From Tragulus kanchil (taxonomy: Eukaryota > Chordata > Mammalia > Artiodactyla > Tragulidae): a stretch of 64,000 bases of DNA. The notes beneath the pieces were generated by a model, which saw only the letters and a list, made by a program, of their open reading frames with translations, had not been told where the DNA came from and did not search any database. The stretch covers positions 134,186,854 through 134,250,853 of the forward strand of contig JAIOJX010000031.1 of the NCBI GenBank assembly GCA_022376925.1, in the 5' to 3' direction. Below, one piece after another: positions 20,266 to 31,162 of the stretch. Made by a program: the position numbers and the translations under genes. Numbering within the stretch: position 1 is the stretch's first letter; the number at the start of each line of letters is the position of its first letter.

Positions 20266-22516
20266 GATAATGCTGGGTTGCCACAAACCTTCAATTTGTA
20301 AAAAATGTGTATCTTAAAAGGGCAAAAAAGTGAAGTATGCCTGTACATGTGTATGTGTTGTTCAGTTGCTTAGTTGTGGCCCACTCTTTGTGATCCCATG
20401 GGTTGTAGCCTGCCAGGCTCCTCTGTCCTCCACTACCTCCGGGAGTTTGCTCAAATTCATGTCCATTGAATGTATACCATCTCATCCTCCATTGCCCACT
20501 TCTCCTCCTGCCCTCAATCTTACCCAGCATCAGGGTCTTTTCCAATGAGTTGGCTCTTCACATGAGGTGACCAAAGTATTGGGGCTTCAGCATCTGTCCT
20601 TCCAGTCCTTTCCAGCACCACAACTCAAAAGCATCAGTTCTTTGGTGTGCAGCCTTCTTTATGGTTCAACTCTCAAATCTATACATGACTACTGGAAAAA
20701 GCATAGCTTTTTCTATACAGACCTTTGTCAACAAAGTGATGTTTCTACTTTGTGATATTCCACTGAGGCTTGTCATAGCTATCCTTCGAAGGAGCAAGCG
20801 TCTTTTAGTTTCCTGGCTGCAGTCACTGTCCACAGTGACTTGGGAGCCCAAGGATATAAAATCTGTTCCTGCTTCCACTTTTTCTCCTTCTAATTTCCAC
20901 GAAATTATGGGACCGGTTGCCATGATCTTCATTTTTTGAATGTTGAGTTTTCAGCCAGCTTTTTCACTCTCCTCTTTCACCTTCATCAAGAGGTTCTTTC
21001 ACTCCTCTTCGCTTTCTACCTTAAGGGTGGTGTCATCTACATATCTGAGGTTGTTGATATTTCTCCTGGCAGTCTTGATTCCAACTTGGGATGGGCAGAG
21101 TTACAAATCATAACATGTGACTTTCTGTGTCTAACTTCTCTAAGAGCTTTGTGGTAAAAATGAGCCCCCAAAATTAAAATTGAAGTTTGTGGAGAGAGCT
21201 CAGGATTCTAAAGTGGGATAGAGGCATTATATATTTGGGTCTTGGAAGCAGCCAAAACGGAGCATTTTGTGACTCAGAATGGTCTGTGAGAGCCTTCAAG
21301 CTGGGCCATATGCTGAATTGGAAGGAAGGTATTGGACAATCTGTATAAACCAGGGATGCAGCGGAGGCCCCATGAGGGGATGGTGGAGGTCGATAATGCT
21401 GGGTTGCCACAAACCTTCAATTTGTAAAAAATGTGTATCTTAAAAGGGCAAAAAAGTGAAGTATGCCTGTACATGTGTATGTGTTGTTCAGTTGCTTAGT
21501 TGTGGCCCACTCTTTGTGATCCCATGGGTTGTAGCCTGCCAGGCTCCTCTGTCCTCCACTACCTCCGGGAGTTTGCTCAAATTCATGTCCATTGAATGTA
21601 TACCATCTCATCCTCCATTGCCCACTTCTCCTCCTGCCCTCAATCTTACCCAGCATCAGGGTCTTTTCCAATGAGTTGGCTCTTCACATGAGGTGACCAA
21701 AGTATTGGGGCTTCAGCATCTGTCCTTCCAGTCCTTTCCAGCACCACAACTCAAAAGCATCAGTTCTTTGGTGTGCAGCCTTCTTTATGGTTCAACTCTC
21801 AAATCTATACATGACTACTGGAAAAAGCATAGCTTTTTCTATACAGACCTTTGTCAACAAAGTGATGTTTCTACTTTGTGATATTCCACTGAGGCTTGTC
21901 ATAGCTATCCTTCGAAGGAGCAAGCGTCTTTTAGTTTCCTGGCTGCAGTCACTGTCCACAGTGACTTGGGAGCCCAAGGATATAAAATCTGTTCCTGCTT
22001 CCACTTTTTCTCCTTCTAATTTCCACGAAATTATGGGACCGGTTGCCATGATCTTCATTTTTTGAATGTTGAGTTTTCAGCCAGCTTTTTCACTCTCCTC
22101 TTTCACCTTCATCAAGAGGTTCTTTCACTCCTCTTCGCTTTCTACCTTAAGGGTGGTGTCATCTACATATCTGAGGTTGTTGATATTTCTCCTGGCAGTC
22201 TTGATTCCAACTTGGGATGGGCAGAGTTACAAATCATAACATGTGACTTTCTGTGTCTAACTTCTCTAAGAGCTTTGTGGTAAAAATGAGCCCCCAAAAT
22301 TAAAATTGAAGTTTGTGGAGAGAGCTCAGGATTCTAAAGTGGGATAGAGGCATTATATATTTGGGTCTTGGAAGCAGCCAAAACGGAGCATTTTGTGACT
22401 CAGAATGGTCTGTGAGAGCCTTCAAGCTGGGCCATATGCTGAATTGGAAGGAAGGTATTGGACAATCTGTATAAACCAGGGATGCAGCGGAGGCCCCATG
22501 AGGGGATGGTGGAGGT
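20266..22516. repeat. Tandem duplication D5
   Basis: Copy A is 20266-21390 and copy B 21392-22516, offset exactly 1126, with one extra C at the junction. The unit carries the right end of the Tigger element, a BovB fragment, and most of the last exon of the DPRX pseudogene. Copy A of that exon is truncated at the junction. Confidence 0.95.
20357..21090 (-). mobile_element. BovB (RTE) 3' fragment, minus strand (second copy 21483-22216)
   Basis: 'TAGCCTGCCAGGCTCCTCTG', 'CAGCATCAGGGTCTTTTCCA', 'CTACTGGAAAAAGCATAGCT', 'GGCTGCAGTCACTGTCCACA' and 'GTGGTGTCATCTACATATCT' follow reverse-strand BovB reverse-transcriptase and 3' text. The frames are broken, so it is a dead copy. Confidence 0.88.
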
Positions 22517-22647
22517 ACAGACACGTTCTTGGTGAAGCCGATCTTGACTCCAGCTTCAGCTAATCACTGTTGAGCTTCTCGATGATCTGATGGGAAATCC
22601 TCATCTTTGGCTTTCTTGAGTTTCGCTCTATGATTCTTGAACTAAAC
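22300..22647 (-). pseudogene. DPRX: DPRX pseudogene exon 3 (homeodomain helix 3 and C-terminal region)
   Basis: The acceptor (CT-rich tract then CAG) precedes 22647. Codons: V47, TAG for W48 (22644-22642), F49, K50, N51, H52, R53, A54, K55. Lys at position 50 is typical of the OTX/DPRX-like group. A second in-frame TGA is at 22566-22564; then LAEAGVKIGF and SLVYTDCPIPSFQFS follow in the same frame. The conserved DPNI..CLYP stretch is in another frame, showing an indel near 22375. A truncated second copy of this exon (21174-21390) exists only because of duplication D5. Confidence 0.82.
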
Positions 22648-22859
22648 CTGAGGAGAGAAGAGAGGAGCTGATGAACTGGCTGTAGTTCCAGAAGCGTTTT
22701 CACTTTACTCAATTAAATGGATGCTTCTAGGTGAGGATGGCTGGTTCCACACCTCTCCTTGTGGAACCCCTGCCAACTTGTGCCCAGGGAGAAGCAGGAA
22801 TGAGGCTGTGGGGACAGAAAGTAAAGCAGAGATCTGAGCACCCAGAGTAAGATATTTGT

Positions 22860-23300
22860 TGTTGTTTAGTTGCTTAGTCATGTCTGACTCTTTGTGACCC
22901 CCTGGACTGCAGCATCCCAGGCTTCCCTGTCCTTCACTATCTACCTGAGTTTGCTCAGATTCATATCCACTGAGCCAGTGATGCTCTCTGACCATCACAT
23001 TCTCTGTCACCCTCTTCTCCTCCTGCCCTCAATCTTTCCCAGCATCAGGGTCTTTTCCAGTGAGTCATCTGCTTGTATCAGGTGGTCAAAGTATCGGAAC
23101 TTTAGCTTCAACATCAGTCCTTTCAGGGTTGACTTCCTCTAGGATTGACTGGCTTGATCTCCTTGCTGTCCAAGGGTCTCTCAAGAGTCTTCTTCAGCAC
23201 CACAATTTGAAAGCATCAGTTCTTTGGCACTCAGCCTTCTTTATGGCTCAGCTCTCTCATCTGTACATGACTACTGGAAAAACCATAGCTTTGACTACAT
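22860..23300 (-). mobile_element. BovB (RTE) 3' fragment, minus strand (partly repeated at 24141-24364)
   Basis: 'GTTTAGTTGCTTAGTCATG', 'GACCATCACATTCTCTGTCA', 'TCTTTCCCAGCATCAGGGTC', 'GGCACTCAGCCTTCTTTATG' and 'TGACTACTGGAAAAACCATAG' trace the same BovB region as at 20357. It lies within an intron of the DPRX pseudogene. Confidence 0.85.
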
Positions 23301-25184
23301 GGAGCAAGATATAGGAAAGGAAAGTAGTTACCACTACAGGGTGCTCTAACACCAACATCTATACACTTCTGTTACTGGACCAAACCTGACACATGGCTTG
23401 GGTTTTTTTTTTTTTGAGGGGAGGGAGGGGCACTTCTATTGGTCTTTCATTTATTTCCATCCTTGTTCTTTGGTCTGTGTGGGCCTCCCATCGCAGTGGC
23501 CTCTCTCGTTGCAGAGCACCAGCTCTGGGCACATGCACTCCAGAGCTCTGGCTCAGTAGTTGGACACATCAGTCCAGCTGCTATGCAGCACATGGGATCT
23601 CCCCAGGCCAGGGATCGAATTGGAATCCCTTGCACTGCAAAGTGGTGTCCTTATCCACTAGACCACTGTTGTGGGGTATGCTCAGTGAAGCACCCAATTC
23701 AGCTCGTGGTGGATGGAAAAGAGGTTTATTAGGCTGCTTTACACCGGTGGGTCCAAGGCCTTCATTTAGTCAAGGACCCCAAGCAAAACTTGTGGCTCAC
23801 ATTTATACCTAAAACCTACATACACAAACCCATATCCCAAACTCCTGAGGTTGCCTAGGAACCATTAAAGAAAAAAAACATGATTTGGTTGCCATCACAA
23901 AGGTACAGTCGAAAATCACCTAAGCATATCGCTTAGCTTGTCTACCAAGAATTGATTAACTAAGATCACAAATGGTAATTTGTCTTGTGACAGATACTCA
24001 TTTTCATGGCCGAGGGGAGGCTTGGATATGAGGTTTCCTGATCAGTTTCTCATCAGCCCAAGAGGCCTAGTTGACAGTTAATTTTTCATCTCCACGGCTA
24101 CCCAGACCAAACACTGTCCTCTAGGATTGACTGGCTTGTTATCAGGTGGTCAAAGTATCGGAACTTTAGCTTCAACATCAGTCCTTTCAGGGTTGACTTC
24201 CTCTAGGATTGACTGGCTTGATCTCCTTGCTGTCCAAGGGTCTCTCAAGAGTCTTCTTCAGCACCACAATTTGAAAGCATCAGTTCTTTGGCACTCAGCC
24301 TTCTTTATGGCTCAGCTCTCTCATCTGTACATGACTACTGGAAAAACCATAGCTTTGACTACATGGAGCAAGATATAGGAAAGGAAAGTAGTTACCACTA
24401 CAGGGTGCTCTAACACCAACATCTATACACTTCTGTTACTGGACCAAACCTGACACGTGGCTTGGGTTTTTTTTTTTTTGAGGGGAGGGAGGGGCACTTC
24501 TATTGGTCTTTCATTTATTTCCATCCTTGTTCTTTGGTCTGTGTGGGCCTCCCATCGCAGTGGCCTCTCTCGTTGCAGAGCACCAGCTCTGGGCACATGC
24601 GCTCCAGAGCTCCGGCTCGGTGATTGGACACATCAGTCCAGCTGCTATGCAGCACATGGGATCTCCCCAGGCCAGGGATCGAATTGGAATCCCTTGCACT
24701 GCAAAGTGGTGTCCTTATCCACTAGACCACTGTTGTGGGGTATGCTCAGTGAAGCACCCAATTCAGCTCGTGGTGGATGGAAAAGAGGTTTATTAGGCTG
24801 CTTTACACCGGTGGGTCCAAGGCCTTCATTTAGTCAAGGACCCCAAGCAAAACTTGTGGCTCACATTTATACCTAAAACCTACATACTCAAACCCATATC
24901 CCAAACTCCTGAGGTTGCCTAGGAACCATTAAAGAAAAAAAACATGATTTGGTTGCCATCACAAAGGTACAGTCGAAAATCACCTAAGCATATCGCTTAG
25001 CTTGTCTACCAAGAATTGATTAACTAAGATCACAAATGGTAATTTGTCTTGTGACAGATACTCATTTTCATGGCCGAGGGGAGGCTTGGATATGAGGTTT
25101 CCCTGATCAGTTTCTCATCAGCCCAAGAGGCCTAGTTGACAGTTAATTTTTCATCTCCACGGCTACCCAGACCAAACACTGTCC
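23077..25184. repeat. Tandem duplication D6
   Basis: Copy A is 23077-24119 and copy B 24141-25184, offset 1064. The 21-base filler 24120-24140 is a copy of unit sequence from about 23137 plus one extra T. The copies differ by a few CpG-type changes in the SINE (for example 23541-23566 against 24605-24630). Confidence 0.95.
23407..23666 (-). mobile_element. CpG-type tRNA SINE, minus strand, split by a solo LTR (second copy 24471-24730; remainder 25432-25447)
   Basis: The element runs from a poly(T) through 'GGGCCTCCCATCGCAGTGGC', 'GTTGCAGAGCACCAGCTCTG' and 'CCTTGCACTGCAAAGTGGTG' to 'CACTAGACCAC'. It then breaks off where the LTR begins and resumes as 'CCACCAGGGAAGCCCC' at 25432. Confidence 0.85.
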
Positions 25185-25431
25185 AGAGTTCACCGAAAGT
25201 GTAAGATGGAGTCCTCTTCCTCAAGATGGAGTCAGTTCAGCCAGGGCAGCCAAGCTTCTTTCTTACAGGTTACATTCAGTAAGGATTAACAGGGAATAAT
25301 CAATGCTGACAGGGAGTAATTCAGTTTAACAAGTAAATCACTTTTAGATAATGATCTTACAAACAAATCACTTACAATCACTTACAAGTAAATCTAAGTA
25401 AATCATTTCATACTATATGTCCCCTTTTACA
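24731..25431 (-). mobile_element. Solo ERV LTR (class I-type, 701 bp) inside a SINE, 4-bp target duplication
   Basis: Read on the minus strand it begins TGTAAAAGGGG and ends CCCCACAACA, with a poly(A) signal in 'GCCTAATAAACCTC' about 60 bases before the end. It is flanked by CCAC (24727-24730 and 25432-25435). The SINE reads perfectly if the LTR and one CCAC are removed. Four-base duplication fits ERV1-type integrase. The left part also appears at 23667-24119 through D6. It is related to the LTR at 44815-45258, which has a similar end (GGTGCTTTACTGAGCG). Confidence 0.85.
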
Positions 25432-25589
25432 CCACCAGGGAAGCCCCATGGCTTGGTTTTGTTTGTTTGTTTGTTTTTTAAATTGCCAAGGAAAATTGTA
25501 CTTGAACTTGTAAGGTTAAAAAAAAATTCATGTAAACTGAAAAGTCACACACACACACCTCACCAAAAAAAAGGGGTTGAGTCAAATTA

Positions 25590-25800
25590 TGAAGGACCTT
25601 AAAGACCCTGATGCTGGGAAAAACAGAAGGCAAAAGAGAAGAGGACAACAAAGGACGATACCGTTGGATGGCATGACCGGCTCAATGCACATGAGTTTGG
25701 GCAAACTCTAGGAGATGGAGAAGGACAGGGAAGACTGGCGTGTAGCATTCCAGGGGGTCACAGAGAGTCGGACATGACTGAGCAACTGAACAACAACGAC
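25590..25800 (+). mobile_element. BovB 3' end, plus strand
   Basis: 'AAAGACCCTGATGCTGGGAA', 'GTTGGATGGCATGACCGGCTC', 'GAGTTTGGGCAAACTCTAGG', 'CACAGAGAGTCGGACATGAC' and 'GAGCAACTGAACAACAACGA' are the forward 3' end of BovB, with the CAA-type tail. Confidence 0.85.
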
Positions 25801-25835
25801 AAGGACCTTAAAGGTTCAGTGACAAAACAAACTTT

Positions 25836-26009
25836 GTTTTTTAAAGATTTTTTGATGTGGATCATATTTAAAGTCTTTGATGTTGTTACAATATTGCTTC
25901 TGTTTTATGTTCTGGTGCTTTGGCCCTGAGGCATTTAGGATTTAGTTCCCTGCCAACTGTTTCTTGGTGAACATGGTTCATTTCCTTTTTGAGTGCTTCC
26001 AGTACTTTC
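25836..26009 (-). pseudogene. DPRX: DPRX pseudogene exon 2 (start of homeodomain)
   Basis: Minus strand, after 'TCTTTCCCAG'. Phase 1 carries over from exon 1: (G)GA then KYWKHSKRK, TGA for Arg (a CpG-type CGA to TGA change), and TMFTKKQLA. Further on the frame breaks repeatedly, but a weak KYDPH trace of the expected KIDIHP remains near 25850. The expected donor after codon 46 is not GT. Confidence 0.75.
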
Positions 26010-26479
26010 CTGGGAAAGAGAGAAAGGCAGCAATGAGATGCTAAAGACAGTCCCATTCTCAAAAGCCTGAACTTGCCCTCCCTCTTCATGGAGGTCAAGC
26101 TTGCTCTCCAGTGACTGAGAAGCCCAGACATTCACACATGATGTGGACGACTTGCTTTCTCTGAAGTCTTGTCTTTTGTCATGGTTGCTACTCCTAATAC
26201 CCACCCCAGGAAAGGGTTGTTTAAATATGGATCCATTGAATCCCCAGCTTAGATTCCTTTTTTCCTTTTTTCTTTTTGCAAGTGAGGACTACAAACAACT
26301 CAATCCAGTGAGAGAGGCATGTGATTTTATCCTTGTCATTCATCCAACTTTATATATATATTTTTTTTTCTTTTTTAATTTTGCTTTCATCCAACTTCTA
26401 TTAAATAACTTTTCTCAAGTTTGGATATTCTTTTAGGAACACCAGCAATGGAATGGGAAAACAAGGTTACTGTTCTCCT

Positions 26480-26695
26480 AAGCCTATAGAACAAACTCTA
26501 GATTTTGGATGATCGTGATATATCAGCATAGATTCATAATGGTAACGTAAGTACCACTCCGTGTGGGATGTTGTTACTGGGAGTAGCTATACCTGCATGG
26601 GGACAGGAGACAGGCGATCTCTGTTCCTTCTGCTCGATATTGCTGTGAAGCTAAACCTGTTCTTAAAAAGTCTAATAATGATAATAATAACAGTA
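26480..26695 (+). mobile_element. L1M-type 3' remnant
   Basis: 'GTGTGGGATGTTGTTACTGG', 'TATACCTGCATGGGGACAGG' and 'GCTGTGAAGCTAAACCTGTTC' resemble an old L1 3' UTR. A short (AAT)n tract follows. Between 26010 and 26480 I see only possible DPRX intron sequence and A+T-rich runs. Confidence 0.5.
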
Positions 26696-26763
26696 GTATC
26701 ATTTTCATAGATATTACACTTCAGTGGAGACACACACAGAGTATTAAAAAATATACACTATAC

Positions 26764-27097
26764 AGGGCTTCCCCTGGTGGTCCAGTGGGTAAGGACACCG
26801 CCTTGCAGTGCAAGGGGCGCCGGTTCGATCCCTGGCCTGGGAAGATCCCACGTGCCACGGAGCAGCTGGACCGATGTGTCCAATCACCGAGCCGGAGCTC
26901 TGGAGCGCACGCGCCCAGAGCCGGCGCTCTGCAACGACAGACGCCACCGCGATGGGAGGCCCACAGGAGCCAAAGAACAAAGACAGATGAAAATGGAGAA
27001 ATGAAGGACAAATGGAAGTGGCCCGCCGGCTCCCCTCCCTCCCCAACCCGACCCCTGACCAAAATAAATAAATAAATCTTTAAAAATATATATATAT
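26764..27097 (+). mobile_element. CpG-rich tRNA SINE (young subfamily), full length
   Basis: It starts 'GGGCTTCCCCTGGTGGTCCA', has a B box 'GGTTCGATCCC', a CpG-rich core ('GGAGCGCACGCGCCCAGAGC') and a C+T-rich 3' part 'CTCCCTCCCCAACCCGACCC' followed by (AAAT)n, TCTTTAAA and (TA)n. A 13-base target duplication ATATACACTATAC flanks it (26751-26763 and 27098-27110). Sequence very close to this recurs at 31163 and (reversed) 62440. Confidence 0.92.
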
Positions 27098-27125
27098 ATA
27101 TACACTATACAAAAAAACACACACT

Positions 27126-27345
27126 GGCTCCCCTGGTGGCGCAGTGGGTAAAGAGTCCGCCTTGCAATGCAAGGGGCACCAGTTCTATCCCTGGCCTGGG
27201 AAGATCCCACGTGCCACAGAGCGGCTGAACTGGTGTGTCCAATTACAAGCCAGCACTCTGGAGCGCATGCTCCCAGAGCTGGTGCTCTGCAGCAAAAGAG
27301 GCCACTGCAATGGGAGGCCCATACAGGCCAAAGAATAAAGATGGA
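27126..27345 (+). mobile_element. CpG-type tRNA SINE
   Basis: 'GGCTCCCCTGGTGGCGCAGT', 'CTTGCAATGCAAGGGGCACC', 'GATCCCACGTGCCACAGAGC' and 'GGCCAAAGAATAAAGATGGA' mark a slightly older member of the family at 26764. Confidence 0.88.
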
Positions 27346-27429
27346 TGAAAATAAATGGATAAAAAAAATCAATAAAAGAGGCCCCCCAAAAAATTTAAAA
27401 ACAAAACAAAACACACACACTATATTAGG

Positions 27430-27525
27430 GACTGCCATGGCAGTCCAGTAATTAGGCCTCTGAGCTTCCAGTGCAGTGGGCATAGGTTCGGTTTGTTTTT
27501 TGGGAGACTAAGATCCCATATGATG
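27430..27525 (+). mobile_element. CHR-type SINE, split by an LTR (resumes about 28333-28360)
   Basis: 'GGACTGCCATGGCAGTCCAG' to 'AGACTAAGATCCCATATGATG' is the left part. 'GTGTGACCAATAAAATAAAC' after the LTR is the expected right part of a CHR-type SINE. Confidence 0.7.
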
Positions 27526-28332
27526 TTGTTGCAGGAAGGGAAATCCCTACGAAAGCCCGAAAGTGGGCTCTTGTCTAACGCTCAGAGAAGAATTGTCCGA
27601 GGAGACGCATGTGCTGACAAAGCAAGGGATTTTATTGGAAAGGATACTAGGCTGCAGAGCAGTAGGGTAAGGGAACCCAGGAGAACTGCTTAGCCTCGTG
27701 GCTCACAGATTTGGGTTTTATAGTAATGGGATTAGTTTCTGTGTTGTCTTTGGCCAATAATTCTGACTCTGAGTCCTTCCTGATGGTGCACGCATTGCTC
27801 AGTCAAGATGGATGTCAGAGAGAAGGATTCTGGTAGGTGATTGGACACATGGTGTCTCCTTTATTTATTTATTTATTTCTAGCTATTCTGGGTTTTCACT
27901 GCTGCCACAGGCTCTTTTCTAGTTGCAGGGAGTAGGGGCTACTCTCTAGTTGAGGCTTCTTGTTGCAGTGACTTCTCTTGTTGTGGAACTCGGGCTCTAG
28001 GGCACACGGGCTTCAGTAGTTGCAGCTCCAAGGCTCTAGAGCACAGGCCTCATAGTTGTGGCTCACAGGCCTAGTTGCTCCGCAGCACGTGAGATCTTCC
28101 CGGATCAGGGATCGAACCCATGTCTCCTGCATTGGCAGGCAAACTCTTCACCACTGAGCTACCAGGGAAGCCCCATGGCATCTCCTTTTAACCTTTCTTG
28201 AGCTCTTTAGGTTTATGGTGATTTATTAGTTCCATGTTGCATACCAGGACCTCCTGTTGTAAAATAACTCACCCAGCCGGTTACTATGGTGCCTGGCCAG
28301 GGTGGGCAATTTCAGTCCTTGTGCTTGCCCTA
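27526..28332 (-). mobile_element. Solo ERV LTR, minus strand, with nested SINE
   Basis: Read on the minus strand it runs from TGTTAGGGCAAGC to CTTCCTGCAACA with a poly(A) signal in 'TTTCCAATAAAATCCC'. A long SINE is nested within it (27862-28174). The ends are TG...CA, but the flanking bases do not show a clean target duplication. It resembles the common ruminant ERVK-type LTRs. Confidence 0.7.
27862..28174 (-). mobile_element. Long tRNA-derived SINE, minus strand, nested in an LTR
   Basis: 'GCTATTCTGGGTTTTCACTG', 'GGAACTCGGGCTCTAGGGCA', 'GCTCCGCAGCACGTGAGATC' and 'GAGCTACCAGGGAAGCCCCA' mark the element. A (TTTA)n run at 27860-27880 is its reversed A-rich tail. 'GGTGTCTCCTTT' before and 'GGCATCTCCTTTT' after approximate a target duplication. 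Confidence 0.85.
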
Positions 28333-28384
28333 ACAGTGTGACCAATAAAATAAACTAGTTAATATATATATACGCACCATGTTA

Positions 28385-28920
28385 AAAACTGCTAATGTAA
28401 CCGAGGAGGAACCTGAGCACTTGCTCGAGCAGACCCTCCCCCATATCCTCTGCTTCAGCTCCTCTCTGAAGTGCCTAGATAATAGTATCTCACCCACGTT
28501 TCCTGAGTTGTTTTACAGAAGCTAAGCCCCCACCAAATGGAAGATGTTAACTACTTGATGACCATGAGCATGTAACCCCCAGACCTCCTGGGGCATAAGG
28601 ATGGATAATGTTAATCCTTGTGCACTTCCCTCTTGATGTTTAGTCTCTAAATCATGTCAGACTCTTTGGGACCCCATGGACTGTCAGAGCCTGCCGGGCT
28701 CCTCTGTCCATGAGATTTTCCAGGCAAGAATACTGGAATGGGTAGCCATTTCCTTTTCCAGGGGATCTTACTGACCCAGGGTTTGAACCTGGGTCTCCTG
28801 CGTTGGCAGGTGGGTTCTTTACAGCTGAGCCATCTGGGAAACTCTGTCACCTCATCATGAAACAGAGAATTGTACACAAGCTAACCCGATACCCTGGGAC
28901 ACCTGTCCCTCATCTTATTT
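28385..28920 (+). mobile_element. Old ERV LTR remnant with nested Bov-A2
   Basis: 'CCCCCACCAAATGGAAGATG' and 'TTAACTACTTGATGACC' resemble the LTRs at 1 and 32774. A reverse-strand Bov-A2 lies within it (about 28640-28850: 'GTTTAGTCTCTAAATCATGTC', 'GAGATTTTCCAGGCAAGAAT'). Confidence 0.5.
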
Positions 28921-28940
28921 TTTAAGAGTCTTTGCTGTAA

Positions 28941-30932
28941 CTTCTCTGGTGTCCCAGTGGTGAAGAGTCTGCTGGCAATGCAAGGATTCGGGTGTGATCC
29001 CTGGTTGGGGAGCTATGATGGCTGCAAAGAAGAGCCAATTCTGACTCCCTGTTGGAGTTGTTCCTTTGCCTGGCTTCTCACTGCTGTTGTTACAATCATC
29101 AATACTGGCCAGCCTCAGAGGACCCTGCCCACTGCCTGACTGTTAGACTAAAGTGACTTTGTTCAGCACCCGGGGAGATTATCTGATCCCATCCTTCTGT
29201 GAATGACTGCAGGCAAGAGGAGATTAACACATCCCTTCCAGAAGGCAGTCCATCCAGGGGATGTTTTGCAAGACTGACTGCCCTTTTTACTTTGCTTCCT
29301 CACTGCCCCTTCCTCTCCATTCTGCCTCTTACTTTACCTCCTCACCTCCCTGTAGCTCTCTTCTATAAAACAACCTGGTATCCAGACCCCAAGAAGATGG
29401 TTAATTTGAGACAGTATGCTGTCATATTCTCCATCAGCTGATTTTCCTAATAAAAGTCATATTCCTTGCCTCAACACCGTGTCTCTTGGCTTTAGAGTCT
29501 CTGTGGGGAGCAGAGCGAGCTTGGACTCAGTAATAAGATCCACAGCTACAGAGTAACTTAACTCTCATGTCGCCACTAGAAGCCTGAGCACTGCAGCTAA
29601 AGATCTCGCATGAGGCAGTGAAGGTCTTGAGTGCTACAATGAAGACCCAGAGTGGTCAAATACATAAATAAAAATAAATAGTAAATCTATTAGAGGACAT
29701 TGTTGGGGAATATCTTTATGACCCTTGAGTAGGGACAGATTTTGAAATTAGATATAAAATGAGCAAACCATTAAAGAAAAAAGATGGAAACATTTGATTA
29801 TAATTAAATGTCATTCAAAGATCCCTTAAGGGAATTAAAAACAAACAAGCAAACAAAAATTCCCTAAAGCCCTTAGTATGCATTAGCTTTTGCTGTAAAC
29901 AACGTTATCTATAAAACTGAGACTTCTGGGCTTCCCTGGTGTCCCAGTGGTGAAGAGTCTGCTGGCAATGCAAGGATTCGGGTGTGATCCCTGGTTGGGG
30001 AGCTATGATGGCTGCAAAGAAGAGCCAATTCTGACTCCCTGTTGGAGTTGTTCCTTTGCCTGGCTTCTCACTGCTGTTGTTACAATCATCCATACTGGCC
30101 AGCCTCAGAGGACCCTGCCCACTGCCTGACTGTTAGACTAAAGTGACTTTGTTCAGCACCCGGGGAGATTATCTGATCCCATCCTTCTGTGAATGACTGC
30201 AGGCAAGAGGAGATTAACACATCCCTTCCAGAAGGCAGTCCATCCAGGGGATGTTTTGCAAGACTGACTGCCCTTTTTACTTTGCTTCCTCACTGCCCCT
30301 TCCTCTCCATTCTGCCTCTTACTTTACCTCCTCACCTCCCTGTAGCTCTCTTCTATAAAACAACCTGGTATCCAGACCCCAAGAAGATGGTTAATTTGAG
30401 ACAGTATGCTGTCATATTCTCCATCAGCTGATTTTCCTAATAAAAGTCATATTCCTTGCCTCAACACCGTGTCTCTTGGCTTTAGAGTCTCTGTGGGGAG
30501 CAGAGCGAGCTTGGACTCAGTAATAAGATCCACAGCTACAGAGTAACTTAACTCTCATGTCGCCACTAGAGAAGCCTGAGCACTGCAGCTAAAGATCTCG
30601 CATGAGGCAGTGAAGGTCTTGAGTGCTACAATGAAGACCCAGAGTGGTCAAATACATAAATAAAAATAAATAGTAAATCTATTAGAGGACATTGTTGGGG
30701 AATATCTTTATGACCCTTGAGTAGGGACAGATTTTGAAATTAGATATAAAATGAGCAAACCATTAAAGAAAAAAGATGGAAACATTTGATTATAATTAAA
30801 TGTCATTCAAAGATCCCTTAAGGGAATTAAAAACAAACAAGCAAACAAAAATTCCCTAAAGCCCTTAGTATGCATTAGCTTTTGCTGTAAACAACGTTAT
30901 CTATAAAACTGAGACTTCTGGGCTTCCCTGGT
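28941..30932. repeat. Tandem duplication D7
   Basis: Copy A is 28941-29940 and copy B 29931-30932, offset 990 then 992 after a 2-base insertion. The copies share a 10-base junction, CTTCCCTGGT, the start of a SINE head. The unit holds a split SINE with an LTR inside it. Confidence 0.95.
29016..29529 (+). mobile_element. Solo ERV LTR inside a SINE (second copy 30006-30519)
   Basis: It begins TGATGGCTGC and ends GGACTCA, with a TATA-like 'TTCTATAAAACAACC' and a poly(A) signal 'CCTAATAAAAGTC' in the right order. The host SINE reads '..GGTTGGGGAGCTA' before and 'GTAATAAGATCC' after; GCTA/GTAA is a near match for a 4-base target duplication. Confidence 0.75.
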
Positions 30933-31140
30933 GGTCCTGTGGGTGAAGGATCCACCTTGCAGTGCAGGCAGCATCGGTCCAATCCCTGGCCCAGGAGGAT
31001 CCCGCGTATCGCGGAGCAGCTGAACCGGTGTGCCCCTTAGGAGCCAGCGCTCTGGAGCACATGCACCCAGAGCTCTGCAGTGAGAGAGGCCACTGCAGTG
31101 GGAGGCCCACACAGGCCAAGGAATAAAGATGGGTGAAAAT
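30921..31140 (+). mobile_element. CpG-type tRNA SINE
   Basis: 'GGGCTTCCCTGGTGGTCCTG', 'CACCTTGCAGTGCAGGCAGC', 'GGAGGATCCCGCGTATCGCG' and 'GGCCAAGGAATAAAGATGGG' are typical of the family. Confidence 0.85.
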
Positions 31141-31162
31141 TTTTAAAAAAGTAAATAAATGG

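Larger units (their letters stand above)
19391..20343 (+). mobile_element. Tigger-type (TcMar) DNA transposon, interrupted by SINEs
   Basis: It starts 'TATAGGCATATCTCAGGGAT', continues after a SINE with 'AGATGACCACAATAAAGAGC', 'AAAGTTATGTTTACATTACA' and 'CTTAATTTAAAAATACTTTA', and ends 'AAGTGAAGTATGCCTG|TA'. This gives inverted termini around CAGGCATA and a TA target. Two SINEs split it (about 19420-19884 and 20079-20215). There is no transposase frame; it is a non-autonomous fossil. Confidence 0.75.

Noticed and set aside
20666..20932. Functional reverse transcriptase in the BovB pieces
   Set aside because: Only 3' fragments are present and the frames contain stops and shifts.
26777..27483. 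Long open frames of 60-199 codons around 26.8-27.5 kb and 62.4-63.3 kb
   Set aside because: They follow CpG-rich SINE sequence on either strand and appear in every copy of the family; no gene is supported.
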